In this document: piece by piece, positions 25,546-34,633 of the stretch | How the letters are laid out: the number at the start of each line of letters is the position of its first letter | Numbering within the stretch: the stretch's first letter is position 1 | NCBI RefSeq assembly: GCF_018130955.1 | Contig: NZ_JAFCJM010000021.1 | Span: forward strand, 43,507-107,506 | DNA length: 64,000 nucleotides | Direction: 5' to 3' | Source: Bradyrhizobium liaoningense | GTDB lineage: Bacteria; Pseudomonadota; Alphaproteobacteria; Rhizobiales; Xanthobacteraceae | Made by a program: the position numbers and the translations under genes | The notes under the pieces: generated by a model | The model's input: only the letters and a program-made list of their open reading frames with translations | The model's database searches: none | Told to the model about the DNA's origin: nothing

Positions 25546-27561
25546 CTAGAGGAGGGCCAATGCAGCCCTAACGATCGCATCAGCCGTGATGTTGAAGTGT
25601 CGGTAGAGTGCGTCGGCCGGGCCGGACGCGCCGAAACCGGTCATGCCGACGAAGGCGCCATCGTGGCCGAGCCAGCGTTCCCAACCAAATTTCATCGCGG
25701 CCTCAACTCCCACCCTGGCAGTGCCGGGGCCCAGGACGGAGGCGCGATAACTCTCGTCCTGTAGTTCGAATAGCTCCCAGCACGGCATGGATACCACCGC
25801 CGTCGGAATACCCTTGGCCTGCAGGATCGCTCGCGCCCCGATGGCCAAGGCCACTTCTGAACCCGTTGCGAGCAGCGTAACGCGGCGGGTCCCCTCAGCT
25901 TCAGCAAGGACGTAGGCCCCGCGTCGCGAGGAGTTTTCACGACTTGCATCGGATCTCTGCTGCGGCAGCGTTTGCCGGGCACAGACGAGCGAGACCGGCC
26001 CCGTGGTGTGCTCGAGCATGATCTCCCAGCATTCCGCCATCTCGGCAGCATCGGCCGGCCGGAAGACCAGCATGTTCGGCATTGCCCGTAGCGAGGCGAG
26101 GATCTCGACCGGCTGATGGGTCGGGCCATTCTTGCCGATCCCGATCGAGTCGTGGCTGAAGATGAATTTGACAGGCAGGCCCATGAGCGCCGCCATCCGC
26201 ATCGCTGGACGCTCGTAGTCGGCAAAAGCAAGATAGGTCACCGCCAGTGGAATGACGCCGCCATGGGCGGCCATGCCGTTGGCAAGCGCCCCCATCGCGT
26301 GCTCGCGCACGCCGCAATGGACGTAGCGGCCGCGGTTGTCGCCGGCTGTGAAGGCTGCGAGCTGACGCTTGTGGTTGGTCGGCGCCTCGAGATCGGCGCA
26401 GCACGTCATGATATCGGGGATGACATCATAGAGTGCACTCGCGACCTCGCCCGAGGTCTCGATTGAGGAGGCCGGTTTTCGCTCCACGATCGAACGCGCC
26501 TTGTAAGTGGACGTCACGTCGCGCCATCCTTCCGGAAGGCGTCCCACCATGGCTCGCCTGAACGACGCTTGATCCGAGCCGTCCAAGGTCGCGGCGCGTC
26601 GCTGCCAGGCGTCGTATTCAGCCTTCGAGCGAGTGCCCGCATCGAGCCAGGCTGCGGCCACTTCGTTTGGAACGGCGAATGGTGTCGCGGGCCAGGTCAG
26701 CGATACCGCCATCTCGTCGCGATCGGAGTCAAACAGCTTGCCGCTGTGCCCGCCTCGCTGGCCCTCGAGGCGCCGGATACCTCTCGCGATCGTGGTACGG
26801 CAGGCAATCAGCGACGGACGATCGTCCTTTCGTGCTTCCGCGAGCGCCTCGCTAACGGCCTCGATATCGTGCCCGTCGACCTCCAGGACATGCCAGCCGG
26901 CAACCCGAAAACGTTCGGCCACGTTCTCGGAGATACTGAGGGATGTCGCGCCGTCGTCTGTAATCTCGTTGTTGTCCCAGAGAAACACGAGATGGCCGAG
27001 ACGCAGGTGTCCGGCAAGCGAAATGACCTCTTGACCCACTCCTTCCTGCAGGCATCCGTCACCGACGAACGCGTATGTCATGTGATCGACGATTTTGGCG
27101 CCGAAACGCGCCCGCAACCGAGCCTCGGCGATCGCCATGCCGAGAGCGTTGGCGATGCCTTGACCGAGCGGCCCCGTCGTCGTCTCGATGCCGGCCGCAG
27201 GATCATATTCGGGATGTCCGGCACAGTGCGAACCGAGTTCGCGGAAGGATTGTACTTGCGACAGAGAAATCTTCTCGTAGCCGGTGAGGTGGAGCAAGGC
27301 GTAAAGAAGCATCGATCCGTGGCCGTTCGAGACCACGAAGCGGTCGCGATCCGGCCAAAGCGGGTCCTTCGGGTTGAACTTTAGATGGCGCATGAACAGT
27401 GCCGTGGCGATCTCCGCCATGCCGAGCGGAACCCCCTGATGACCTTCGCCGGCCTTCAGGATGGCATCGACCGCGAGGAAGCGGATCGCATGGGCGAGAC
27501 GTTCGTCCATCTCGCCGACTGGACATGCAGGGGCGAAGTCCGCGGGGGCATCAGCCGACAT
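25546..27561 (-). CDS. tkt: Transketolase, full length
   Basis: A 671-residue transketolase of usual length, starting MSADAPADFAPACPVGEM. The thiamine-diphosphate motif is GDGCLQEGVGQE through WDNNEITDDG (about 152-185); early blocks GHQGVPLGMAEIATAL and VVSNGHGSMLLYALLHLTGY are present; the C-terminal half has the catalytic glutamate in HCGVREHAMGALANGMA and the pyrimidine-binding region FSHDSIGIGKNGPTHQPVE. It transfers two-carbon ketol units. It lies in the same operon as a second, split transketolase, which suggests a specialised catabolic rather than housekeeping role. A GTG/TTG two codons upstream is possible. Confidence 0.9.
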   Translation of the reverse strand: MSADAPADFAPACPVGEMDERLAHAIRFLAVDAILKAGEGHQGVPLGMAEIATALFMRHLKFNPKDPLWPDRDRFVVSNGHGSMLLYALLHLTGYEKISLSQVQSFRELGSHCAGHPEYDPAAGIETTTGPLGQGIANALGMAIAEARLRARFGAKIVDHMTYAFVGDGCLQEGVGQEVISLAGHLRLGHLVFLWDNNEITDDGATSLSISENVAERFRVAGWHVLEVDGHDIEAVSEALAEARKDDRPSLIACRTTIARGIRRLEGQRGGHSGKLFDSDRDEMAVSLTWPATPFAVPNEVAAAWLDAGTRSKAEYDAWQRRAATLDGSDQASFRRAMVGRLPEGWRDVTSTYKARSIVERKPASSIETSGEVASALYDVIPDIMTCCADLEAPTNHKRQLAAFTAGDNRGRYVHCGVREHAMGALANGMAAHGGVIPLAVTYLAFADYERPAMRMAALMGLPVKFIFSHDSIGIGKNGPTHQPVEILASLRAMPNMLVFRPADAAEMAECWEIMLEHTTGPVSLVCARQTLPQQRSDASRENSSRRGAYVLAEAEGTRRVTLLATGSEVALAIGARAILQAKGIPTAVVSMPCWELFELQDESYRASVLGPGTARVGVEAAMKFGWERWLGHDGAFVGMTGFGASGPADALYRHFNITADAIVRAALALL

Positions 27562-27631
27562 AAGCAAGGCACCATTTTCTTACGGCGCGGCTCCTGCCGC
27601 GGCCGCAACTGTCAGACGCGCATCCGGCGCA

Positions 27632-29497
27632 TCACGGGAGAAAACCGGTAGAAATCCAGGGAACGAAGGCCACGACGAGCAATCCGACAACCAGCGCGGC
27701 GAGATAGCTCCAGATCCGCTTCAAGCCTGCATTCGGATCGACCCGACCGATCGAGCATGCGGCGTAGTAGCCGAGCCCGAATGGCGGAGCGAAGAGGCCG
27801 ATGCCCATAGCCAGGATGACGACCATCGCATAGTGCACCTCGTGCACGCCGAGCTGCTTGGCGACCGGAAACAGCAACGGGCCGAACAGCACCATGGCCG
27901 GGATACCTTCCAAGACGCTGCCGAGCACAATGAACAGAACGATGGAGCCGATCAGGAAGCCGTACTTGCCGCCGGGAGCCTGCGCGAGGACCGCCGCCAG
28001 AGCATGCGAGAAGTTCGATTGCGTCAGCGCCCAGGACATGCAGGTCGCAGCGCCGATGATGAACAGGATCGTGCCTGCCAGTGCCGCCGTACCGACGAGC
28101 GCGGGATAGAGCTCGCGCCAGTTGAACGAGCGGTAGACGAGAATGCCGATGACGATTGCATATGCGATACCGATCGTGGCGACCTCGGTGGCGGTGGCCA
28201 CGCCTTCCATGACGGCAACACGAATGATGACCGGCAGCAGCAAGGCCGGTACGGCGATCACGAATGTCCGGCCGATTTCACGCATGGTCGTCACGCCGCG
28301 CTCGGCGTCGGATCCCTCCGCCATACGGCGACGCGCAATGATGGCGAGCGCCAGCGCAAGCACGACGCCCGGCAGGATGCCGCCGGTGAACAGCGCCGCG
28401 ATCGAGACGCCGGTCACCGAGCCGATGATGATGAGCACGATCGACGGCGGGATGGTTTCCGCCATGGCGCCGGAGGCCGCGAGCAGCGATACCAGTTCAC
28501 CCTCGTGAATGCCGCGCTTCTTCATGTCCGGAAACAGCACCGGCGCGACGGCCGCCATATCGGCCGTCTTGGCGCCGGAAATGCCCGAGACAAGCAGCAT
28601 GGCGCCCAGCAGGACGTAAGCCAGACCGCCCTCGACATGACCGACAAGCGCGGCGAGAAAGTTGACCATGGCGGTCGACATGCGCGTCATGACGATCAGA
28701 TAGCCGAGCAGGATGAACAGAGGCACGGCCAGCAGGATCAGCGAGCTGACGCCCTCGTCGATGCGCCCCGGAATCACCTCGAGCGGCGTCGTCGTGGTCA
28801 GCATGAGATAGGAGACCGTGGACAGCCCGAAGCAAAACGCAATCGGCACGCCGGCAAGCACGCCGAGTCCGAGCAGGAAGGCGAAGAAGATGACGAGATT
28901 CCAGTTGCCGATCCCCCGCATCCAGGGACCAAGCGCATAGAGCAGGCCGGCCAGCGCTGCGATCACCGCGATGGCAAGCACGAGGTCGCGCCAACCGCGA
29001 TCGGCACAGCGAACGAGGCTGGCCGCCAGCATGAGCACGATACCGACCGGCAAAGCCGCGGCACGGACGACGTCGTTGAGACCGAGGGCCGGAGTATGAA
29101 CGAAGGTCTGATCCTCAGCGAAATTGTACGCCGGGTGAAGAACCAGCAGCAGAAACAGCGCGGGCGCAGCGGACCCGGCGGCCTCGAGCAGGCCACGCAG
29201 CCATCCCGAGAACATTCCGACGAGTGCGGTCATGCGCATGTGCTGACCGCGCCGCTGTGCGATGGCCGCGCCCAGCATGGCGAGCCACAGGAACATGATC
29301 GAGGCAAGCTCGTCCGACCAGGTCAGCGGATGATTGAACACGAAGCGCGCGATCACCCCGGTGAGCAGGACGAGAATTTCGGCCACGACCACGACGGCCG
29401 CCAGCGGCTCGGTGAGGAGCGCGAGCGCCCGATCGAACGGAGCGGCCAGGCTCGATACGGGCGCGGCCGCTTCTCCCGACAGCGTCTCGGCGGTCAT
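27632..29497 (-). CDS. dctQM: TRAP transporter fused small and large membrane subunits (DctQM)
   Basis: A 621-residue membrane protein. The first 170 residues match the four-helix DctQ subunit (VIARFVFNHPLTWSDELASIMFLWLAML), and the rest matches DctM: GVPIAFCFGLSTVSYLM, ISGAKTADMAAVAPVLFPDM, PPSIVLIIIGSVTGVSIAALFTGG and FAPPFGLGYYAACSIG. Fusion of the two is known in many TRAP systems. It uses the sodium or proton gradient to import an organic acid delivered by the DctP protein, whose gene overlaps its start by 4 bp. It is the middle gene of the operon. Confidence 0.9.
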   Translation of the reverse strand: MTAETLSGEAAAPVSSLAAPFDRALALLTEPLAAVVVVAEILVLLTGVIARFVFNHPLTWSDELASIMFLWLAMLGAAIAQRRGQHMRMTALVGMFSGWLRGLLEAAGSAAPALFLLLVLHPAYNFAEDQTFVHTPALGLNDVVRAAALPVGIVLMLAASLVRCADRGWRDLVLAIAVIAALAGLLYALGPWMRGIGNWNLVIFFAFLLGLGVLAGVPIAFCFGLSTVSYLMLTTTTPLEVIPGRIDEGVSSLILLAVPLFILLGYLIVMTRMSTAMVNFLAALVGHVEGGLAYVLLGAMLLVSGISGAKTADMAAVAPVLFPDMKKRGIHEGELVSLLAASGAMAETIPPSIVLIIIGSVTGVSIAALFTGGILPGVVLALALAIIARRRMAEGSDAERGVTTMREIGRTFVIAVPALLLPVIIRVAVMEGVATATEVATIGIAYAIVIGILVYRSFNWRELYPALVGTAALAGTILFIIGAATCMSWALTQSNFSHALAAVLAQAPGGKYGFLIGSIVLFIVLGSVLEGIPAMVLFGPLLFPVAKQLGVHEVHYAMVVILAMGIGLFAPPFGLGYYAACSIGRVDPNAGLKRIWSYLAALVVGLLVVAFVPWISTGFLP

Positions 29498-30519
29498 CCG
29501 AGCTGACCCACGGCCTGTTCGAGCAGGGTCCAGCCCTTGTCGCCGAACTTCTGGCGCCAGTCCTTGTAGAAGCTGGTCTTGGCGAGAGACGCGCGGAAGG
29601 CAGCCTTGTCGACCTCGACGAACTGCAAGCCCTTGCCCGCGAGCTCGTCGCGCAGCGATTTCGAGAGCGCAGCAATGTCCGCACGCTCGGCGTCCGCCGC
29701 CTTGTTCAATTCGCGCGTGACGATCTCCTGAGCATCGGCCGGCAAGCGCTGGAAGGAGCGACGGTTGCCGAGGATGAGGTAGGCGTCCCAGACGTGGCTG
29801 GTGAGGCTGCAGTATTTCTGCACCTCGTAGAGCTTCGCGGTCGCGATGATCGCCAGCGGATTCTCCTGTCCTTCGACGACCTTCGTCTGCAAGGCGGAAT
29901 AGACCTCATTGAAGTTGATCGGCGTCGGCCCGGCACCGAGGGCCTGGAACAGGCCGGTGAGGATGGGCGCCGCCGGAACGCGCATCTTGAAGCCCTTCAG
30001 ATCGTCCGGCGTCTTGATCTCGCGGGTAGACGAGGTGAGCTGCCGGAATCCGTTGTCCCATGACTTGCAGACCTGGAGGACACCGACGTTCTCGACCTCG
30101 GCCTTGACGAATTTTCCGAGCTCGCCGTCCATTGCCTTCCAGACCTCGTCATAGGAGGAGAAGGCGAAGCCGGTATTCACGATGCCGACGCTCGGGACGA
30201 GCGTTGCGAGCACCGAGGAGCCGATGTTCAGATAGTCGACGGCGCCATTGCGGATCTGGCCCAGCAGGTCGGTGTCGGAGCCGAGCTGGTTGGCCGGGAA
30301 CAGATTGATCTCGACACGCCCGCCGGTCGCTTCCTTGATGCGGTCGATCGCTTCACGTGCCCGCTTGTTGACGGGATGCGACGGATCCTGTCCGGTCGCG
30401 AATTTGAGGGTGAATTCGGCCGCGTCGCCGCGTCGCGAGAGGATCGATACGAACGGGATCGATGCACCTGCCGCCAGCACGACGCGTCGGCTCAGGCCCG
30501 TCTTGGATTGCTTGGTCAT
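29494..30519 (-). CDS. dctP: TRAP transporter periplasmic substrate-binding protein (DctP)
   Basis: A 341-residue protein from the ATG at 30517-30519, which has GGGAG eight bases upstream; the frame stays open further but without a signal. The N-terminus TGLSRRVVLAAGASIP is a twin-arginine-type signal with the hydrophobic part cleaved near GDA-AEF. The mature protein has DctP blocks: LKFATGQDPSHPVNKRA, GGRVEINLFPANQLGSD, KGFKMRVPAAPILTG (with the ligand-carboxylate arginine) and NEVYSALQTKVVEGQENP. It captures the substrate in the periplasm. The substrate is likely a small hydroxy- or sugar acid but cannot be read. Confidence 0.9.
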   Translation of the reverse strand: MTKQSKTGLSRRVVLAAGASIPFVSILSRRGDAAEFTLKFATGQDPSHPVNKRAREAIDRIKEATGGRVEINLFPANQLGSDTDLLGQIRNGAVDYLNIGSSVLATLVPSVGIVNTGFAFSSYDEVWKAMDGELGKFVKAEVENVGVLQVCKSWDNGFRQLTSSTREIKTPDDLKGFKMRVPAAPILTGLFQALGAGPTPINFNEVYSALQTKVVEGQENPLAIIATAKLYEVQKYCSLTSHVWDAYLILGNRRSFQRLPADAQEIVTRELNKAADAERADIAALSKSLRDELAGKGLQFVEVDKAAFRASLAKTSFYKDWRQKFGDKGWTLLEQAVGQLG

Positions 30520-30571
30520 TTCGTTCTCCCTTGGATTTTTTGTTGGTGTCGTTCGTGAGAAGGCGGCCGGT

Positions 30572-31585
30572 TCACAGCCAACTTTTGACGGCAGCGCATA
30601 TCGCTTCCGTCGAGATGCCGTAGCGATCGTGCAATGTCGGCAGCGCTCCGGCGGCGAGGAACTCGTCGGGCAAGCCGATCTGCTGGAATGCGGGATGGAC
30701 GCGCGCACGCATCAGCGCACTCGCCACCGCTTCACCCAGCCCCCCGATCACGGTGTGGTTCTCGGCGACGACGACGAGGCGTCCGGCCTTGCGGCATGCC
30801 TCCACGATCGTTTCGGTATCGAGCGGCTTGATGGTTGGCACATGCAGTACCGCGGCCTGGATCTTGTCGGCTTCGAGACGCTTGGCAGCCTCTAACGCGC
30901 GCATCGTCAGCAGCCCCGAGGAGACGAAGAGCACGTCCGCGCCGTCGCGCAGCAACTTCGCCTTGCCGAGCTCGAACTTGTAGCCGTACTCGTCGAGCAC
31001 GAGCGGGACCTGTCCGCGCAACAGTCGCATGTAGACCGGACCCTGGTGGCTCGCCATCGCCGGCACGACCTGCTCGATTTCGTGCGCGTCGCAAGGATCG
31101 ATCACCGTCATGTTCGGCATGGCGCGGAACAGCGCGAGATCTTCCGCCGCCTGATGGCTTGGTCCATATCCCGACGTGAGGCCGGGCAGGGCGCAGGCAA
31201 TCTTGACGTTACGGTCCTCCTCCGCGATCGTCTGGTGGATGAAATCGTAGGCGCGGCGAGCCGCAAAGACGGCATAGGTCGTGACGAACGGGGTAAATCC
31301 TTCGGCCGCGATGCCCGATGCAGCGCCGAACAGGAGCTGCTCGGCCATGCCCATCTGATAGTAGCGGTCCGGGAATTCCTTCGCGAACACGTGGAGGTCG
31401 GTATACTTGCCGAGGTCGGCGGTCATGCCGACGATGTCATGTCGCGTGCGTGCGAGCTCGACGAGCGCATTGCCGAACGGCGCCGGCTTTGTCCGCTGCC
31501 CTTCGGCAGCGATCGAGGCGATCATGGCCGAGGTCGTGAGGCGAGGCTTGGATGGCATGGTCGCGGTCCCAGTGGTCGCCTTCAC
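30572..31585 (-). CDS. Transketolase, C-terminal subunit
   Basis: A 337-residue protein that corresponds to the second half of a transketolase. It contains ADLGKYTDLHVFAKEFPDRYYQMGMAEQ with the catalytic glutamate, GYGPSHQAAEDLALFRAMPNM and the C-terminal KPLDTETIVEACRKAGRLVVVAENH. The start overlaps the N-terminal subunit stop by 4 bp (ATGA), so the two chains are made together and should form an alpha2beta2 enzyme. Some split transketolases serve in special sugar or sulfonate pathways. It lies 52 bp upstream of dctP. Confidence 0.88.
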   Translation of the reverse strand: MKATTGTATMPSKPRLTTSAMIASIAAEGQRTKPAPFGNALVELARTRHDIVGMTADLGKYTDLHVFAKEFPDRYYQMGMAEQLLFGAASGIAAEGFTPFVTTYAVFAARRAYDFIHQTIAEEDRNVKIACALPGLTSGYGPSHQAAEDLALFRAMPNMTVIDPCDAHEIEQVVPAMASHQGPVYMRLLRGQVPLVLDEYGYKFELGKAKLLRDGADVLFVSSGLLTMRALEAAKRLEADKIQAAVLHVPTIKPLDTETIVEACRKAGRLVVVAENHTVIGGLGEAVASALMRARVHPAFQQIGLPDEFLAAGALPTLHDRYGISTEAICAAVKSWL

Positions 31586-32430
31586 GCGCGCCTCCCTTCA
31601 TCGAGAGCCTGCAGCGCCAGCTGCCACTCGTGCTGATCGACGCGCATGAAATGATTGCGCTCGCGGGCCTCCAGAAACGGCACGCCCTTGCCCATGAGAG
31701 TGTCCGCAATGATCATGCGCGGCTTCGCGTCCTCATGCTTCTTGGCGGCGTCGAACGCGGCAACCACGGCATCGAGGTCGTTGCCGTCGATGCGCTGCAC
31801 GAACCAGCCGAACGCCCGCACTTTTTCCGCGAGCGGCTCGAAGCCCATCATCTGTGTGGAGGGGCCGTCGGCCTGCTGATTGTTGACGTCGACGATCGCG
31901 ATGAGGTTGTCGAGCCCGTAGTGTGCTGCCGACATCATTGCTTCCCATTTCGAGCCTTCGTCGAGCTCGCCATCGGAGAACAGTGTGTAGACACGGCTGC
32001 TGGAGCCTTTGCGCTTCAAGCCGAGGCACATGCCGACGGCGATGCTCAGGCCAAGTCCCAGCGATCCTCCCGACATCTCCATGCCCGGCGTGTAGGAGGC
32101 CATTCCGGACATCGGAAGCCGGCTCTCGTCGAACCCGTAGCTCTCAAGCTCCGCCTCGGGAATGATTCCAGCCTCGATCAACGCGGCATAAAGCGCGATG
32201 GCATAGTGGCCGTTCGACAGCAGGAAGCGGTCGCGCTCCTCCCAGGTCGGCTCTTCCGGGCGGTAGCGCATCGCATGGAAGTAGGCGACGGCCAGCACGT
32301 CGGCGATGTCGAGGGCCTGGGCGATGTAGCCCTGTCCCTGAACTTCACCCATTCGAAGCGCATTGCGGCGGACGCGATATGCGCGTTCCGCAAGCGTCGG
32401 TTCATTGGTTCGCAAGTCGGCTCCGGCCAT
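31582..32430 (-). CDS. Transketolase, N-terminal subunit
   Basis: A 282-residue thiamine-diphosphate-binding half of a split transketolase. It has VLSNGHY-type active-site region (FLLSNGHYAIALYAALIEAG), GGSLGLGLSIAVGMCLGLK and the cofactor motif SDGELDEGSKWEAMMSAAHYGLDNLIAIVDVN with the final NQQ in separate stretches. It pairs with the C-terminal subunit gene that overlaps it. It lies 20 bp after the SDR gene. The sequence is clearly distinct from the full-length transketolase at 25546, so this is not a split duplicate. Confidence 0.88.
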   Translation of the reverse strand: MAGADLRTNEPTLAERAYRVRRNALRMGEVQGQGYIAQALDIADVLAVAYFHAMRYRPEEPTWEERDRFLLSNGHYAIALYAALIEAGIIPEAELESYGFDESRLPMSGMASYTPGMEMSGGSLGLGLSIAVGMCLGLKRKGSSSRVYTLFSDGELDEGSKWEAMMSAAHYGLDNLIAIVDVNNQQADGPSTQMMGFEPLAEKVRAFGWFVQRIDGNDLDAVVAAFDAAKKHEDAKPRMIIADTLMGKGVPFLEARERNHFMRVDQHEWQLALQALDEGRRA

Positions 32431-32450
32431 GGCTCGTCCCCTCCGCGTCG

Positions 32451-33200
32451 TCAGTGAATGTGCATGCCGCCGTTCACGTCGATCACGGCCCCGGTCGTGT
32501 AGGCCGACAGTTCGGAAGCCAGAAACAGGAAGATGTTGGCGACGTCCTGCGGCCGGCCGAGGCGGGCGAGCGGGATGCCGGCGAGAATCTCCTTCTCCTT
32601 TTCAGGCGCGATCTTGCCGATGTTGATGTCGGTGACGATCAGGCCGGGCGTGACGCAATTGACGCGGATGTTGTTGGGGCCGAGTTCCCGGGCCATGGCT
32701 TTGGCGAGGCCAAGTACGCCGGCCTTGGCGGCCGAATAGTGCGCGCCACCGAGAATGCCGCCGCCGCGTTGTGCGGAGACCGAGGACATACAGGCGATCG
32801 AGCCTGCATTCCGCGCGCGCATATGCGGCATGAGCGCCTGCGAGAGATAGAGCACGCCGCGCAGGTTGACGTCCTGGATGCGGTCCCAGTCCTGAGCGGT
32901 GATATCCCAGACCTTCACGGGCTGGGTGATGCCGGCATTGTTGATGAGAATGTCGACCTGGCCGAAGGCCTTGAGCACATCGGCCACGGCACGTTCGCAG
33001 TCGGCCTTGTCCGTGACGTTGCAGGCGAGGCCGAGATGCTCCTTGCCGAGTTCGCTGGCCGCTCTGGCTGCGCCGGCGCCATCGAGATCGAGGATCGCGA
33101 CGCGCGCGCCCTGGGCAGCGAACGTCTTTGCGGTGGCGAAGCCGATGCCGCGCTCACCGGCCGCTCCGGAAATGATCGCGGTTTTGCCGGCCAAAAGCAT
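32451..33200 (-). CDS. SDR family oxidoreductase
   Basis: A 249-residue classical short-chain dehydrogenase from the ATG at 33198-33200, with GGAGGG upstream. The cofactor motif GAAGERGIGFA (about 10-20), NNAG (about 86-89), and YSAAKAG (catalytic Tyr and Lys at about 153-157) are present; it ends with VIDVNGGMHIH as many polyol or hydroxyacid dehydrogenases of the family do. It is the first gene of the operon, 108 bp from the divergent LysR start, and probably performs the first oxidation of the imported compound. Exact substrate unknown. Confidence 0.85.
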   Translation of the reverse strand: MLLAGKTAIISGAAGERGIGFATAKTFAAQGARVAILDLDGAGAARAASELGKEHLGLACNVTDKADCERAVADVLKAFGQVDILINNAGITQPVKVWDITAQDWDRIQDVNLRGVLYLSQALMPHMRARNAGSIACMSSVSAQRGGGILGGAHYSAAKAGVLGLAKAMARELGPNNIRVNCVTPGLIVTDINIGKIAPEKEKEILAGIPLARLGRPQDVANIFLFLASELSAYTTGAVIDVNGGMHIH

Positions 33201-33282
33201 ATTCCCTCCGAGAAATTTTGTTTCGATTGGCGGGGAATATGGTTGAGGCCAGAGACCACGAAAATACGCGAAATTTGCACTA

Positions 33283-33305
33283 ACAGGTGAATTGTGTTCA
33301 CCTGT
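33283..33305. promoter_or_regulatory. Candidate LysR operator of the TRAP/transketolase operon
   Basis: ACAGGTGAA and TTCACCTGT form a perfect 9-bp inverted repeat with a 5-bp spacer. The site ends 3 bp before the LysR start codon at 33309 and 82 bp from the SDR start. A position this close to the regulator start fits autorepression. Binding is inferred from symmetry and location. Confidence 0.6.
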
Positions 33306-33308
33306 CGC

Positions 33309-34202
33309 ATGGCTCCGCTCCCCCTTCGCTCTCTCCGGGTTTTCGAGGCGGCTGCACGCAGCGGATCGTTCCGCGCGGCCGCGAGCGAGCTCGGGCTGAC
33401 GCCGAGCGCGGTCAGCCACGCGATCCGGGACTTCGAAGGGCAGATCGGGACGACGCTGTTCGAACGTGACGGGCGTAGAATGCTGGTCAATCAGGCGGGC
33501 GAAGAGCTGTTGCGGCGCGTGTCCGGCGCCTTTGATGAGCTGAGGAATGGGCTTGAGGTTGCCAGCGCACGCTCATCCAATCTCTTGCGGATTCATTGTG
33601 CGCCGAGCTTGGCGGCGCAATGGCTGATGCCCCGGCTGCGAGGCCTGATCGAAAAGCATCCCGAGCTGGAAGTGAGGTTGGCGGCAGGAACGGACTATCC
33701 CCATTTTCGCAACGACGAGTTCGACCTCGACATTTGCTATGGACCTCCGCGCCAGGAAGGCATGGCCGTTCTGCCGCTTGGCGAGGAAATCGTGCGTCCC
33801 TTGTGCGCCCCCTCGCTTGCCGGCGCCATCCGCGAGCCGGCCGATCTGCTGAAGCACTCGCTGATCGAAAGCGAGCAGAAGCGGGTTCGCTGGAATGCCT
33901 GGTTCGCGATGAACGGCCTTTCGGCCCCGAGCCCTGGCGGGTTTCGGTTCGATCGCAGCTTCATGGCAATTGCCGCGGCCGTCGATGGTCTCGGCGTGAC
34001 ACTGGAATCGACATTGCTGGCCGAGCGTGAACTTGCCACCGGCAAATTGGTGGCGCCCCTGGCCGGCCGCGCGAGCGATCCGTCCTATGTCGGGCACTAT
34101 CTCGTCTGTCCGCCGCAAACCAAGCATCGGCGCTCGGTCCGCACCTTTACAAGATGGATCACAAAGGAAATGGGTTTGGCGGAAGATGGCCAAAAACGTT
34201 AG
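33309..34202 (+). CDS. LysR family transcriptional regulator (GcvA-like)
   Basis: A 297-residue regulator starting MAPLPLRSLRVFEAAARSGSF, the typical GcvA/AmpR-like beginning, with the helix-turn-helix AASELGLTPSAVSHAIRDFE. A GTG at 33294 in frame would place the start inside the palindrome. The effector domain starts at about residue 90 and has the DFDICYG-like block EFDLDICYGPP. It is divergent from the seven-gene operon and is its likely regulator. Confidence 0.88.
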   Translation: MAPLPLRSLRVFEAAARSGSFRAAASELGLTPSAVSHAIRDFEGQIGTTLFERDGRRMLVNQAGEELLRRVSGAFDELRNGLEVASARSSNLLRIHCAPSLAAQWLMPRLRGLIEKHPELEVRLAAGTDYPHFRNDEFDLDICYGPPRQEGMAVLPLGEEIVRPLCAPSLAGAIREPADLLKHSLIESEQKRVRWNAWFAMNGLSAPSPGGFRFDRSFMAIAAAVDGLGVTLESTLLAERELATGKLVAPLAGRASDPSYVGHYLVCPPQTKHRRSVRTFTRWITKEMGLAEDGQKR

Positions 34203-34375
34203 ATGCCTCGCAACTTCCGCTGTGTCGAAGTTTCAAGGCAGCGCGGCGGGAAATGCACCTGGTTTCGTTATCCATCTCGGCAAGGCGTTGAAATCGAAGC
34301 AAATACCGCCGCCGTCCGAGCGCACCAGCCTCGAAATTCCTGACATTGAAGACGAAGGGCTTGGCCGTCGGCCGC

Positions 34376-34633
34376 TCAGCCGTATTCGTCGCCGATGCCG
34401 TATTCCTTGTAGATATCCAGCGGATCCTGGTCGGGGAACAGGCGGCATTTGGCCTGCGCGAGGTGCAGGCTCACAGTGGCCGGCTCCTTGCCGTTGGAAA
34501 GCAGTTTTCGGATGTCCTCCATATGCGCCTGCGGCTGGTGCTTGGGCGCGAGCTGCTCCAGCGCGACGAGGGCCGTCGCCAGGGCCTCGGTGAGGACCCA
34601 TTCGTCGTGGCCCGTGATTCCCTTCTTCGACAT
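34376..34633 (-). CDS. Small conserved-looking hypothetical protein
   Basis: An 85-residue protein starting MSKKGITGHDEWVLTEALATAL, mostly helical, with ALEQLAPKHQPQAHMEDIRKLL and an acidic C-terminus (PDQDPLDIYKEYG). Five more in-frame residues up to 34648 are possible. No domain is recognised. It is monocistronic. Composition and codon use match the surrounding genes, which supports real coding. Confidence 0.6.
   Translation of the reverse strand: MSKKGITGHDEWVLTEALATALVALEQLAPKHQPQAHMEDIRKLLSNGKEPATVSLHLAQAKCRLFPDQDPLDIYKEYGIGDEYG

Noticed and set aside
27461..29506. A 681-codon plus-strand open frame opposite the transketolase/DctQM genes
   Set aside because: It is rich in Arg, His, Asp and Gln without any fold-like pattern, as expected from antisense of a membrane protein gene.
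24535..32430. Assignment of the split transketolase locus to the sulfo-transketolase sulfoglycolysis pathway
   Set aside because: No sulfoquinovosidase, isomerase, sulfosugar exporter or sulfolactaldehyde gene is present; only the split transketolase is shared.
24400..33305. tRNA-Leu as attachment site of an integrated island containing the TRAP/transketolase operon
   Set aside because: No integrase gene and no second copy of the tRNA 3' end were found in the window, and base composition changes little across the boundary.
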